From assembly GCF_026213295.1 (NCBI RefSeq), contig NC_079425.1, positions 9,434,872 through 9,498,871 on the forward strand: a stretch of DNA of 64,000 bases, given 5' to 3'. Below, one piece after another: positions 21,181 through 39,700 of the stretch. Source of the DNA: Gadus chalcogrammus (taxonomy: Eukaryota > Chordata > Actinopteri > Gadiformes > Gadidae). The notes below the pieces were generated by a model. It was given only the letters and a program-made list of their open reading frames with translations. It did no database searches and was not told the origin of the DNA. Position 1 is the stretch's first letter. The number at the start of each line of letters is the position of its first letter. A program made the translations under genes and the position numbers.

Positions 21181-24100
21181 AGTCAGCTTAATACCCTGTA
21201 TAGAGCAGAATTTGGGAAGCCATAACACAATAGTATATCATTAATTTGGCTACTTGAATGGAAAACAAGATTTAAATAATAGTTCATGTATTTGCTGTAG
21301 TTTTGACAGCTGAGTGTTAATGACTTTCACGCAATAAAAACGCAGCCCATCCAGACATCATCTAACCCTAGTTTTCCATTTTATATTTGCTTTACTAGTG
21401 AAATGAAGTTGAAAGGAAGTCGCTTGCCGTGCTTGCCACTCCAACACGTGAGCCTCCTTAACATCACAGACTCTAAGACTGAATTTTGGATTATAACAAC
21501 AACCCAAACAAGTTCGGTATTAAACAATCACTGGCATTATCCATAAAACCTACAAACTCATGTTATGTTGGGTTTTTGGATGTGGATGTTTGTAAATATT
21601 GTGAACGTACTTGTAAACTGATAGTGTTTTCTTAATGGGTTGATCATTCAATCATTCATTTCTGTTCAATTCAGATAAAACAGAGCCTAAAGTTAGAAAC
21701 CTTCCTGATATATTTACCAGACTCATCATATCCATCTCGATTAATTGTATTCAAGCCAAAAAGCTTTTTCGGATGTAATTTATGACAAAATGTTATTTTT
21801 GACAATTAAAACAAAATTCTCCACTTTTGCTGTTAAAGTAAGTGACACCATGGTCATGGGACCATGACGTAAAGTTCTCATTGGCTCCTGAGGCGAGAGA
21901 GCGGTGGGGTGGGCATACTAGGCCCAAATTCCCTCCATTTCCTGATCACCTTACTATAGCTCCGTCAAAAACCAACTCAATCCCAAAGAGTAGGACCAAA
22001 GAGCATCTCGCGTCTACATTCTTTTGTATCATATTTTATTTTGACTTTAAAAGGTATTTTCAATTCTCTGATATAAAATTGAAATAAATGAATCGGTGAG
22101 TTTTTACTCAGTTTAATATTTTGAACAAGAGAAATTCAGCATTTGCAATAAATAATTAAAATTAACCAGTGACGGTTTTCGGCTAATGTAGCTAAGTAGG
22201 CTAATGTGTGATGGTGTACTTGATGAAAATGATGGCAACCAGGAGGAATAATTCAACCACTTATAAGTGTGGGCAGTGAAAACATTACAAATTCATTACT
22301 TTCAGAAAAATAAGTATCTTTACATCAAAAAGCTTCTTGATAGCTATGATTCTAATAAAATGCTTCTTGTTAGCTGGCACTCATCGGAAATTAAATATTT
22401 GTGATGGCATGAAAAATGTATTTATTATAACTGTGTTCATGCTCTTAGCCCTTGTTAGTTTATTACTAATTAATTTTTCTTCCTGACAATGTGAAACTAT
22501 GTATTTTTGTACATTCATCTCCACTGAAGAATAATGAAGTTGATAAGGATGGGAAGAATCCAAGCGTGTCTCACTTTGCATGCTATGTCAGGGGACTGTA
22601 TAAAGGAAGTAAGCTGCAGGATTCAGAATGGCCTTGGGGTGTTAGGTTTGATGCACACCTTGAACATGTTTCTAGGTGACAAGTAATAAAAGTTGTAGGT
22701 AACAGGGTATGTCTCTTTGAGTTTTGAATGTATCATATCTTTTAAAGTTGCAATCTAGAAATAGGCTCACATGGGCCTACTATACTGAACGTTTTTAGTA
22801 TAAGGTACACAAACAACAACAGTGAATAAGACTGAAGTGGCTGACTATTGCTGTATGCGGATAACCTTTAAATTGCTGAGCGAAAGGTCCCCCCCAAAAA
22901 TGTTTGCATTGTTGATTGCCATCCCTTTATTTCCATGTGTTACTCACAGCAACGCAAATAGGCCAATGGTCTCAAATAACAATGCTTCTAATAATCATAT
23001 GATTGTATAAACCATAAAGCATATAAAAACGCATTTGAGACTTTCTTTGTTATATAAGGATGCCCATTGCTAGTTTGCCTCCCAATAGCACTGCTTCTGA
23101 ATCTACTTAATGAAATTAACAAGATTAAGCAATGTATCAAATGTATAATTTTTTCCCATTACACCACCAACCTCTCATTACAATTAGACAGAACTCATTA
23201 AAGGCTTATGATTTTAATTGTTCACAAGCAAAACAAGTGCAAAAAGGAGAACATACTGCCTTTTATCCACACTGATGCATTTTTTATCTGCTGACGGTGA
23301 GAATTGCTGTTTATCCCAGCTCCTGTTAAGGAACTTTGAAGTTGTTTTGCCATCTTAAACAGAGCTTTGTCTAGAGAGGGCCCTCTCTGGACTTTTTTTT
23401 AGACGATGCACAGTAAGATATAATGTGCTGCACATGCAAACACCTTTTTTCTCTAAGTGCATAGGAATACACGACGAGCTGTATGATACGGAATGGATTG
23501 TGTGATGGTTGAGGTGAACAACTGTCTATTTGTGGTTGGATGATGTGGCAGACTGCTTGTGTCGGGTGATACTTGATCTGATGTTAATGTGCTGCTGTGG
23601 GTAAGAGACCGAGTGGGTTGCAAAAGGGAGAGGCAAAGATGGCCAGATAATCCCGTCTGCTTGATGAGATTGAAAGCTGGGATTGATTGATCGCCTAATC
23701 ATAGGAGGAAATGGGCCTGAAAATGAATGAGACTCTGCCCTTGGCTTGCTGTGGAGCTGGGCAGCTTGCGTGCAGAGGGGATGGTGGGTGGGGGATGTGA
23801 GCTTCGGAAAGACATGGCCTTAATGTGCATGGGACCTGATTTCATTTGTGTCTGATATACAGTTATACGATCCCGGCTAAATGATCAAATAAAAAAGGGA
23901 AGAGGGGGAACACGGAAGGTGGTGTAAATCAAGCTTTATTGCTGGAATATTACTTTTTCATTCATCTCAAAATGGATGCTGGAAGAAAGGTGCAAGAAAA
24001 AAATCAATTCTGAAATTTGAATTGGATGAGCTTTAATCAAGCAAAGGCAGCCTGAATTGGTTGGTTGTTGGCATCATTGAATATTATAATAATATCCTTA

Positions 24101-24900
24101 ATAATTATTATTATTATCATTTGTTCCATTATTTGGTGTGGTGCATTTTCATCAAGACCAGGATATTTGTTTTGTGAATTGCACAGAGATGGTAGCTTGG
24201 ATTACACAACGGCTTTACTAATAATACTCCTGTTTCTTGAATTGAATTTCCTTCCACATCCCCTTCCTTTTTCTGCTTTATACGCACCGAACTAAAGGCA
24301 TTGTTCACTAGAAGAGGTACATCTGATGTTTTTGCAGTCCATATTTTCAGCCAGATGAAAATGGGATTCTCTTTCTTCCCCCATCTCGTTTGCTCATCTC
24401 GTTCCCATCTCTCTGGCATAATAAGCACACCAACTTGCATGCTGGAATGGCAGATTGGCCCACTGTTTGAGGGTGCCTGTGTTTCGCAGGTTCATAGAGT
24501 GAGCACTGCCAGAACATATCACCACGGAGTCCGGACTGATTAAACTGGTGGACTGGGGGCCTTCCATCAAGACACCATCAAACCCACCTGTTTGTCTTGT
24601 TGTTTAAGGGTGGGTTGGCAGTTGCCACATTCAGTTTGTCTCCATGTCCACACCTCCGAAAAGCTCTTTGAAAAGCAAATAGCCCCTGGAGTTGATGGAA
24701 CATTTATCTCCATTTTCTACTTCATGGTTGACAGAGCACCAACACGTCCTGTGTGACCCTTTATGTTAAATGATAGCTTCATCTGTGCCCAAAAGGGTAC
24801 ATGTATAATACAGATAGCACAGGTATGCATTGGAATTAAATCCCCTCCACCTCCACCAATCCACCATCCCCTCGGCATGCATTTATTAAACACATCAATG
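21181..24900. other. Intergenic sequence, no gene recognised
   Basis: AT-rich with only short chance ORFs. A small inverted repeat lies near 21,849-21,868 (CATGGTCATGGGACCATGAC). 23,280-23,900 and 24,400-24,720 are less AT-rich and repeat-poor and may be conserved elements. Confidence 0.45.
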
Positions 24901-24954
24901 AAAGCTATGCGAGATAAACACAATCAAATATTGTAACGGTGTCCATACTACACA

Positions 24955-24988
24955 CCACCTGGGTGGCTGCAAATCTCCACCTAGGTGG
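24955..24988. promoter_or_regulatory. Pair of 12 bp palindromes containing CACCT E-box halves
   Basis: CCACCTGGGTGG at 24955-24966 and CCACCTAGGTGG at 24977-24988 start 22 bp apart, two helical turns. The CACCT/AGGTG core is the ZEB/Snail-type site. That they are functional is inference. Confidence 0.4.
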
Positions 24989-25355
24989 CTTGTACTGGGC
25001 TCCACCATAACAAGTTAACAGGGTGGTGATGTTGGCACTGGTTATTGCATAGTTTGTGTATAACGATACAAAGCAGATGGTGTAACATGCTCCCATGTAG
25101 AATATCTTCTTGAGTGTATGTGGTGATGGCTGGATTAATCTGTGCACATTGAATGAACAGCAGGTGTGCAGCCACACCCAGCCCCAGAGTCCAACTTTCC
25201 AACTAGGGGGAAACTGTAAAGCTCCTAGGCCAGAAACCAGAAAGAGAGAGGGGTGGAGTTTCCTGTTATTTTACAGAGATACTCTTCCTAGATAAACTAA
25301 TTCACGAGTTGCAAGATGGAGGTTACAGGATACGACTTTAACAAATGTATTTGTA

Positions 25356-25840
25356 CAGTGGCCAGACTGCTACACAGGAGTGATTAAAAGTCTTTGCAGA
25401 CACTTGGACTAAGGACGTTGGTGTCCGGAAGGACGTTCGGCTTGTCTTCCCACTGGCTTGCAGGAAAAGCTTAGTTAATCAATGCTGGCCAGGTTTGTGG
25501 TCAGTTTGCCAAGGAGGGATACGACAATGGGAAGACAATCCTATAATTGTAGTTATCAGTCCTCTTCTGGAACCAAGATTTTATCACGTTTGTGGTGTTT
25601 GGCCTGGTTGTTTCGAGAACTCTCACAAATAAGGCTTTATCCTACTTATTTAAAATCTCACGGCAGAAAAGCTCGCATACTATTTAAATTTCATTAGCTT
25701 CACATTTGATCATTTTGCTGAAAGCTGGGATTTGTAAGCGGTTAATTTTTTTATAAACAGCCTCACTAACTCTCACTAAAAAAAACAGAAAACAATTGTC
25801 TGCAAAGGTGTCAATTCAACACTGCGTAGACCGGCCACTG
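25356..25840. mobile_element. Possible hAT-type MITE (485 bp)
   Basis: CAGTGGCCAGACT at 25356 matches, with two differences, the reverse complement of the right end at 25840 (CAGTGGCCGGTCT). Flanking sequence extends the inverted symmetry (GTATTTGTA and TAGAAATAC). CAGTGGC ends are usual for hAT elements. No clear 8 bp target duplication is visible, which lowers confidence. Confidence 0.45.
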
Positions 25841-25869
25841 TAGAAATACACTTATTAAAATCCCTTTCA

Positions 25870-26122
25870 GAAAACTTACAGCGCGAACCAGTTCGTCTTC
25901 GGTAGAATTTCTCCGTTACTGCGTCACCCCGCTCCTTCCGTTATTCGGTCGTTCTCACGTCACTCCGGAAGTAGAACGAGAATTGAATTATGGCAGGTGC
26001 CATAGACGGCAGGTGCCATGTTATCCAGAACATTTGATATTGTTGAGGCGATGATAAAGCACGGACAACGTACGCTGTCGAATCATTGATTCACAGCCCA
26101 GAATGTTGCGTTCAAAGCCAAA
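25870..26122 (+). promoter_or_regulatory. Candidate TATA-less promoter and first exon of an unannotated transcript
   Basis: The stretch is richer in CpG than its surroundings and contains CTCCGGAAGT (about 25,964-25,973), an ETS-family site typical of TATA-less promoters. A duplicated GGCAGGTGCCAT follows at 25992-26003 and 26008-26019. A donor-like GTAAGG lies at 26123-26128. Short ORFs only: one begins at an ATG at about 26,018 and runs 23 codons. No coding homology is recognised. Transcription and strand are inference. It may instead be part of the adjacent DNA-element sequence. Confidence 0.35.
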
Positions 26123-27047
26123 GTAAGGATTGACGTTCATTGCAGAGCCTACATTAATACAAACACAGAAGCATTTTTTCACATTATTGACATATACGAT
26201 CCGTGATCATGGTCAGCGGTCACCGATGTATTGTGTTAGTATGTTTACCAGCTAAACTAAGTCACATCACTAAACTGTGCATGTTAACTTATCCTCCTGT
26301 TTGGTAGCCTATTCCTAAATCATTCTTTTTTCTAATACTCAATACTATATTCCGGTGTACTATAATTTACTATCAAAGGGAACAAAATGAATTAAGCTAA
26401 AGGCCTATACTTAATCATACGGATTAGTGCATCGGCCATGGGCCTTAGGTGTGATTTATATTGATTATCTTTACTTCAACTCGAATTCAAATATAATGTG
26501 GTAATTTCTATTGAGTCTACGTGTATATTGTATTGTGTTTATTAACCTTGTGAAAGGAACTACCATGAAAAATACATCTCTTTGGATGAGAGGTTGAATG
26601 CAGTTGAAGAAGGATGATCTTTGCAGATTGATCAATTCACTTACCTTGAACTAAGTTAATGCTTCACATCTACTCTTATACTTAGAAAACTGATACATAG
26701 ATTGGTTGTTGAACGTAGTAGATAGATTTATACATTGCTTTGGCTACAACATTGCCGTTTTTTGCCTTTTACCTTTCTTTGATTTGTTGTGCTATTGGAA
26801 CTATTGTTAGCTTCCAAACCAAAATATTAACCACAATCAACTATTTCACATATGTGGCCAATGGATACAAAATATAAACAAGCATAAAGGGGAAAACTGG
26901 TGTCATGTCATTCTATTGTAACTGTAATTATAGCTTCCTGTGGAAGTTGACACATCTTTCCCAAAATAGCCATACATTTTACCAAACACACGGATCAATT
27001 AACCTGAGGTCATATTCTTCTGACCTTCCCTCTCTGTCTCCCTCTAG

Positions 27048-27181
27048 AGTGAAGCGGAGTGTGCTGCAGTCCTTTGGTGCAGGTGTTGTGTGTAAGTGAG
27101 CAGAGACGAGTTTAAGCACCAGCCGGGGCTGGCTGAGGCAGCAGAGGAGAGAGTGTATAAGACCGCACAAAGAGCTTGAAG
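27048..27181 (+). ncRNA. Candidate internal exon of an unannotated, possibly non-coding transcript
   Basis: A long pyrimidine tract with TCCCTCTCTGTCTCCCTCTAG ends in AG at 27046-27047, an excellent acceptor. The 134 bases that follow end in GAAG and then GTAGGT at 27182-27187, a good donor. A second donor-like GTAAGT occurs inside at about 27,092. The + frame closes soon after VKRSVLQSFGAGVV, so coding is unlikely. If real, it would join the candidate first exon at 26,122. Only the splice signals support this. Confidence 0.35.
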
Positions 27182-27187
27182 GTAGGT

Positions 27188-30530
<3,343 letters not shown>

Positions 30531-30534
30531 ACCA

Positions 30535-30780
30535 GGGGCGTTTCTAGGATATTCGAGGCTTAAGCGTAAAACATACTGCCGCCTCAGCCCCACGGCGTGC
30601 ATTCGTCGCGTGTTAGGTGCCGCCCCTAGCACCAATAGGAGGCGATGCGCTGCAGCGTCAACAGGAAGACCCAGGCATACAAACTCGTGTTTTCAGGGGC
30701 GGAAACGTTGTTCAATAGGACAGTGGCGCGAAGGGTCGCGGAGCAGCTAGCCGCAGCTGGTGTGGGGGTTGTACATAGAA
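30535..30780 (+). mobile_element. Possible hAT-like element end (truncated)
   Basis: CAGGGGCGTTTCTAGGAT followed by GAGGCTTAAGC resembles the terminal sequence of many fish hAT elements. The interior is CpG- and GC-rich, unlike both flanks, and contains a second CAGGGGCGGAAACG. I found no matching opposite terminus nearby, so family and extent are tentative. Confidence 0.4.
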
Positions 30781-31080
30781 AATAATAGGGCCGGCTACAG
30801 AAATGTTTTTTGATGCTTCTTTATGCACTCTGGCACCCTATTTACATTCAATGAATGTCTTAATCATCGGACACTTCATTCACTTCATTCACTTTTTCTC
30901 ATAACATTAGATGTTGTTAGTAGTTAGTAGAGTAATAGAGAGTATTGAGTAGAAGCAAAATACCTCACGACGGCTTTCATTTAACATTTTTGGACATGCT
31001 AGTGTACAGTACTAGAGAAAGACGGTTAAATGTATTTATGTTAATATTACTTTATTAGAATATGTCATTTTCTTTCACTC

Positions 31081-31156
31081 TCACACACACACAAACACAC
31101 ACAAACACCCACGCACGCACGTACCCGCACACGCATGCACGCACGCATGCATACAA
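31081..31156. repeat. Degenerate CA/CG alternating purine-pyrimidine tract
   Basis: Mixed CACA, CGCACG and GCATGC steps continue for about 75 bp. CG steps within such tracts make this a good Z-DNA former. Confidence 0.85.
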
Positions 31157-31855
31157 TTCATACAGTTTAGTGCAATGACAAGCCCTGTAACAGGTCGATC
31201 TCTCTCTCTTCCGCTCTCTCTTGCTAACACAAAACGTGCAAGTGCCAAGAAGTATGAATATATGCTACTTGAATGACACACAGAGGTCCCAAAACGTACT
31301 TGCGTTTTTGATTAACAGTATCATATTACTTTTGAGGACTTCAATGCATTATCAGAATGACAGATGTTTCTTTATTATTCTTATTTGTCTGAAAACAAAA
31401 AAGATCCAGAGCTATTCATAAAACATTGGTGCCTATAGCCTAACGGCACCACTGAGGACAACTTCTCTCTCAAGTTTAGACGGGTTGCTGTAATTGTGGG
31501 GACTATTAATTATAAAACACCATACCAATCTGTACTTATTTCTACTCAGGAAATAGTCATTTTGGCCCTGAGGCCTCTCTGTCAAAGTTATTGTTGTGTA
31601 GGTGTTTGTGAGAAGAACAAGTGGAGCCGAGCTTCTTGACTCTTTGCGTGAATGTTATGTAACATAGGCTTCTGATAGCGTGTAATCTCTAGATTATATT
31701 CATGTCTATACATAAAATAACCATGTCAAATACATTTGAATTGAGTCCCATATTTAATATGACTCTTCCTCATTCAAAGCAACGTCAATAACAATACAAT
31801 ACATGTTGCCAGTTGCCCAACTACCGAAAACAATTACAAGCAAGCAGCAGTGTTA
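31157..31855. other. Intergenic sequence, nothing recognised
   Basis: AT-rich unique sequence. A short TCTCTC run lies at about 31,199-31,225. Confidence 0.4.
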
Positions 31856-32250
31856 CATCCACCATTAAGTAGTAAACAGTCATAAGTGTCAAACAAATTA
31901 TGATTTGTTTGATTATTTTATCATTTATCTGGCTCCGGCAACAAAAAATGTTTCACATCTGAACTGGGACTTTGACCGCACACTACCTTGCTTCTTTGTG
32001 CAGGTCTACGGGTAGCCGCAGGCCAGCTCCTTTTATCATGTGCATTTATCTGTATGTTTCTATTAATTGTACAACCATGGATGTCTGCTGACAGTCGATT
32101 TGGAGGAGCGTGTGATTCCGATGAGTGCACAGCTTACGATCATTAATGTAATTAACGTTTACTAAGAAACACCAGTTAACCGGAGTGTGCTCTATATCAG
32201 TTATATGTTATACCCTAAACCAGCACTCTTGGAGAGCCTCTTGTCCAATC
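31856..32250 (+). repeat. Dispersed repeat, copy A
   Basis: Aligns collinearly with the last 380 bases of the window. Shared words include ACCATT-(A/T)AGTAGT-rich start, ATGATTTGTTTG/ACGATTTGTTTG, CCGCAGGCCAGCT, TCATGT(G/A)CAT, CTG(C/T)TGACAGTCG(A/G)TT, CGGAGTG and TTGTCCAAT. Identity is roughly 70-75% by eye. Copy B is at 63623-64000. The family was not recognised. Confidence 0.8.
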
Positions 32251-35704
<3,454 letters not shown>

Positions 35705-36765
35705 ACAACTCCCAATCCTGACCTAGTTTACCTGCATCCCTCAAGGCTCAGTCCATGGTCCCATTCTCTTCCTTATCACACCTAGGTTGATGTTACCTAG
35801 TTATATCTCAAAGCCATCCTTGAGTAGATCAAAGCTAAGATCCGACAACCTTCTCCAACTTAGCAGCAGCAAAACAGAAATTCATCATCAAACCCATAGT
35901 AACACCATAACCTCCCTCAACATTGCTGATGTCATCCTGGCACACTGGCAGCTGTTGTAACAAACATTGTGTTACGACCAGGCTCAGCGAGCACAACATA
36001 GACAGGAGTCCTCAATTGATTAAAGGATAAGCAAGATATGTATGAGAAATAAGATGAGAATACTATACCAATATAACATGTCATCTGTATAATCAGTGGC
36101 GAGTGTAGTTTATGGATGATTGGAAAGTTTGCTTTGGGGATATTGTTGTAGATGGCTGATGTGGATCCCCATATGAAGCCTGCAGGCCATACCTTCACAG
36201 GTGCACCCCATCAGCTGACAACCCCCTCAGCTCCGCCCACTGGCTCCATGCACAGATAGGCAACCAGGAGAACCAGCAGGAAGATAGAGGGTCGTCAAAC
36301 CTCGGCCTCATCAAGGCCTATCAAGAACATCTGTAAAATATCCTTCTACCATCTCTGCAACATCGCCAAACTCCACCCTGACCTAACAACAGCTGAAGCC
36401 GAGTAGCTCGTTCATGCGTTTACAAGCTACTGCAAGAGTCTCCAAACAAACTGCTCCAAAAACTGCACAACATCCCAACAAGCAGCACTGCCCGGATCCT
36501 GGGAAGAGTCTGGAACCATGACCACATCAACCTCACCCTCAAGTCTGTCTCTTGGATATCAATCACATATCACAATGACTGCTTGCTCACCATACCAAGA
36601 TGCCCCCACATACCTCACAGACCTCCTATAGCTCAACAAATTCCCCAGGGCCTTCAGATCTGCAAGCTGTAACCTGCTCGTAAATTTTTCTTGTAAAGCG
36701 TCTCTGAGATGCCAAAAAGCTCTCTATTATTCCAATCGATTATTATTATTATTATTAGGAATTTC
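35705..36765 (+). mobile_element. Decayed L2-like LINE 3' end, interrupted, with ATT tail
   Basis: The + strand at about 35,735-35,770 encodes IPQGSVHGPILF, a conserved reverse-transcriptase block. 36,325 onward reads KISFYHLCNIAKLHPDLTTAEAE, a stop, then LVHAFTSY. 36,600-36,640 gives APTYLTDLL followed by PRAFRSAS-like sequence, the usual C-terminus. The 3' end CTTGTAAAGCGTCTCTGAGA...CTCTATTATTCC and a short (ATT)n at 36,742-36,758 are the hallmark of fish L2 elements. About 300 bases of unrelated sequence (roughly 35,945-36,280) split it. Several stops and frameshifts are present, so it is inactive. Confidence 0.88.
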
Positions 36766-39700
36766 CAACTATTGGTGTGTGTGAGCTCAACCACATCGAC
36801 CCATTCCTAGTTGAACACATCCCATACAACTGTGTGCAACTAGTCACATTCCCAGCAATGGTATAAAGGGCTTGGATATGCTCAACCACAACCAGTAAAG
36901 GCATTTGTGAACTTATAAGCTTTCTAGTAATTTTCTTTCTGTCGGGTTTAAGGTTAGTAAAGTAACAACAAAATCAAGTGTCTATTTGTCTAGTAAATTT
37001 GATTTGAATGGAAGATTTACCTTTTCTATCCATCATAGTTGCATCAGTACATTCATAATAGGGTTCTTCCTTTGAACCAACGGTGTCCATTTATAATCCG
37101 AATGACTAAGCTTGTATCAGCACATGCACCCAAATTAAACAAAAGGGCATAGTGCATGACTATCCTTTAAAATGTGTACTTACACTAGCCTGAAAAAAAC
37201 ACAGGTTTGCTGTTTGTATGTGTTTACATGTAGTATGTTTTACATAGTCCTGGGGCTTGAGCCTGCCGCGCCACCTGTCAAGTAGCAGGGTCGATGCACA
37301 CATCATGTTCTTCTTATAGAAGTAGCTAACCGAATCACTTCTTGTGTGGTATTAAGAACCTACGTAATATAAGGAGGAAGGGGATGCAGGTAATATACCA
37401 CAAGCATGACAAACACACACAAACAAGGCCTATTTATATCACACGTGGCATGGGTAAGCCTGGTACTATAGACAAGATCAGTCTTTTATTTTGTGGGGCT
37501 TTTGTTCTTAACATATGTAATGCCGCACTAATCAACGCACGGCAGTGAGCGGTGCCTATTCGAACCTGATATGATAAATAATGCAAATGGAGCACCCTCT
37601 GCAAATGCCAGACAAAATAGTGGGTAGCGGAGAGAGGGCGCGGAGCCGAGTGGGGAGGACGAGAGAGTGAGAGCTGGCGGAACCAACTGATTGTTGTGCT
37701 GTCAAATTGATTTGCATGAAAAAGGGTGGCCTAATTGCAGCACTTAACTGCAACGTTCAGATAATACAGAGCAGGATTACTTAAGGACACGGAGGGGCTT
37801 TCATTAAGAGGAAGGATTTCCTGGGTGTCTTTGAGAGACACTCCAACAACTTCTATTTCACAAAGGGCCCTTTTACTACAGCATTTCACCCCAACACGTC
37901 TCGTATGCTGTATTCACCATAGTACACACATACAAACTGCTCTCTGAGCAAAATATTAGTCTTGACTACCATATTTCTGATTAAAAGCTCTGGTGTGTTT
38001 TTATTTGTTGAATAAGGGATGTGTGTTTTAAATTAGGCAAAGCGATATATATTTTAGTGTGGCTATTAAAGGATTTGACCGGCCTGCTATGACCTCAGGT
38101 TAATTGTTGACATTATCTGTGTCGAGATTTCAATCTGCCGATATTTTTGTTCAACTCCGCCCCTCTTGCGCTGTGAGTGTGTGCCGAAATTGGGCAGTTG
38201 GACAGCCAGCCAGTGTTTGGCTTCTCTCAAAGCTGTATCTTTGTTTGTTTAACACAAGTAAGCGCATACGAACTGGTTGTGTTCTTAAATACTGCCCACA
38301 AATGAACAAATCCACAAGTTTTGATTCTGTGTAGTACCCAACACTGCCCATGCTCACGAAGCTATAAGAATAAGGCGAACGGTTATTATTCAGAGCAAAG
38401 ATGGGGGCATTTATTTACGCAATGGGATATTTCAGAATCCTGAGTTTAGACCAACATTTCAATAAGAGTAACTGTTGGAGAGGTCTTCTTTAACTGATTG
38501 GAACGCAGCCTAAGCATACAATTTTAAATCAAAATGAAGTGCTCAGTTCCTGTTGTATGAATGTGTGAATAACAAGACTGGCACCTGAACACAAAGAAAA
38601 CTTTTTCCCACTGAGCCAGTCAAATTCAACCGGTGGGTCGAAGCAATAACAAAATCACAGTTTGATTCAAAATTCAAAACCAAGCTAATGACCTGGACAT
38701 TTTAAATACAGGCATTCTATCTGCACTCCTCTCCATCTCCGCACAGTGGGCATGTAAACACAGAATTGCAACTTGTGGATTAGCTCCTTTGTTGGATGTC
38801 AACAGCTCACAAACTGCCCAATTTCAGTATACACATACACCAGGAGCAGGGGTAAGTTTATCAAAAGTCATGTCTGATTTACATCTGGATAATGACAATG
38901 TCAACAATTGAGCTGGGGTCTAAGCAAACCAGCCAAAATTCTTTCATCATGCTTTGCAACCAGCCAATGTGAGATTTTAAACAGCTAGAGGTTTTTACAT
39001 AGACATGTCCATTTCCCACATAAAACCAATTCCAATTGCATATTTCTGGCAGAATTTGGAATTTGAACAAAGGCTTTCCTATAGATTGAGTCATGTCCTT
39101 TCGGGTAGATTAGTTGGGGAAGCTGTGCAATATGCCTTTTTGTCCTTTTACAATTTTCCAATTTCCTCCATTCCTCACTCACCTTTCTCTACAACCCAGA
39201 CTCCCATTACTGTTCCTCTACTTTCTTTAATTCCCATCTCCCATCACCATCTCTCCACTGTCTCAGTGTGATTATCCCTCCAGCTGCAACACGTGTGTCT
39301 CTTGTGATGGTAGGCAGGCACATCGTGTAGGTCCTAATGAAGCCAACGTGAGCAGCACAGAGCCTAGGGCTGGAGGAAGTCTGGTGTTTAACTTTGCCCC
39401 GAGATTGGCTAACAAGTCCACCACATTGAACAATGTATGGAGGAATAGGCACTTAGTTTTTTTAATGAATCATGTCCTGAAAGCCTCTACACAAAAAGAA
39501 AGCTAATCTATAAAAAGTCTGAGAAATAAAAAAGGCAGAGAGGTGCTTTTAGCCGTAAAAAGGCACATTTCCTCTTTTTGTTCTGTCCGTGATCGAGGTA
39601 ATTCTCTGCATTTGCACTGAAAACACCACTAATGTCTTTTGCTCGTGTGAACAGGGAAGAAAGAAAGGGTCTCAAGGTCCCTATTAGAAGCCTTTTATGT

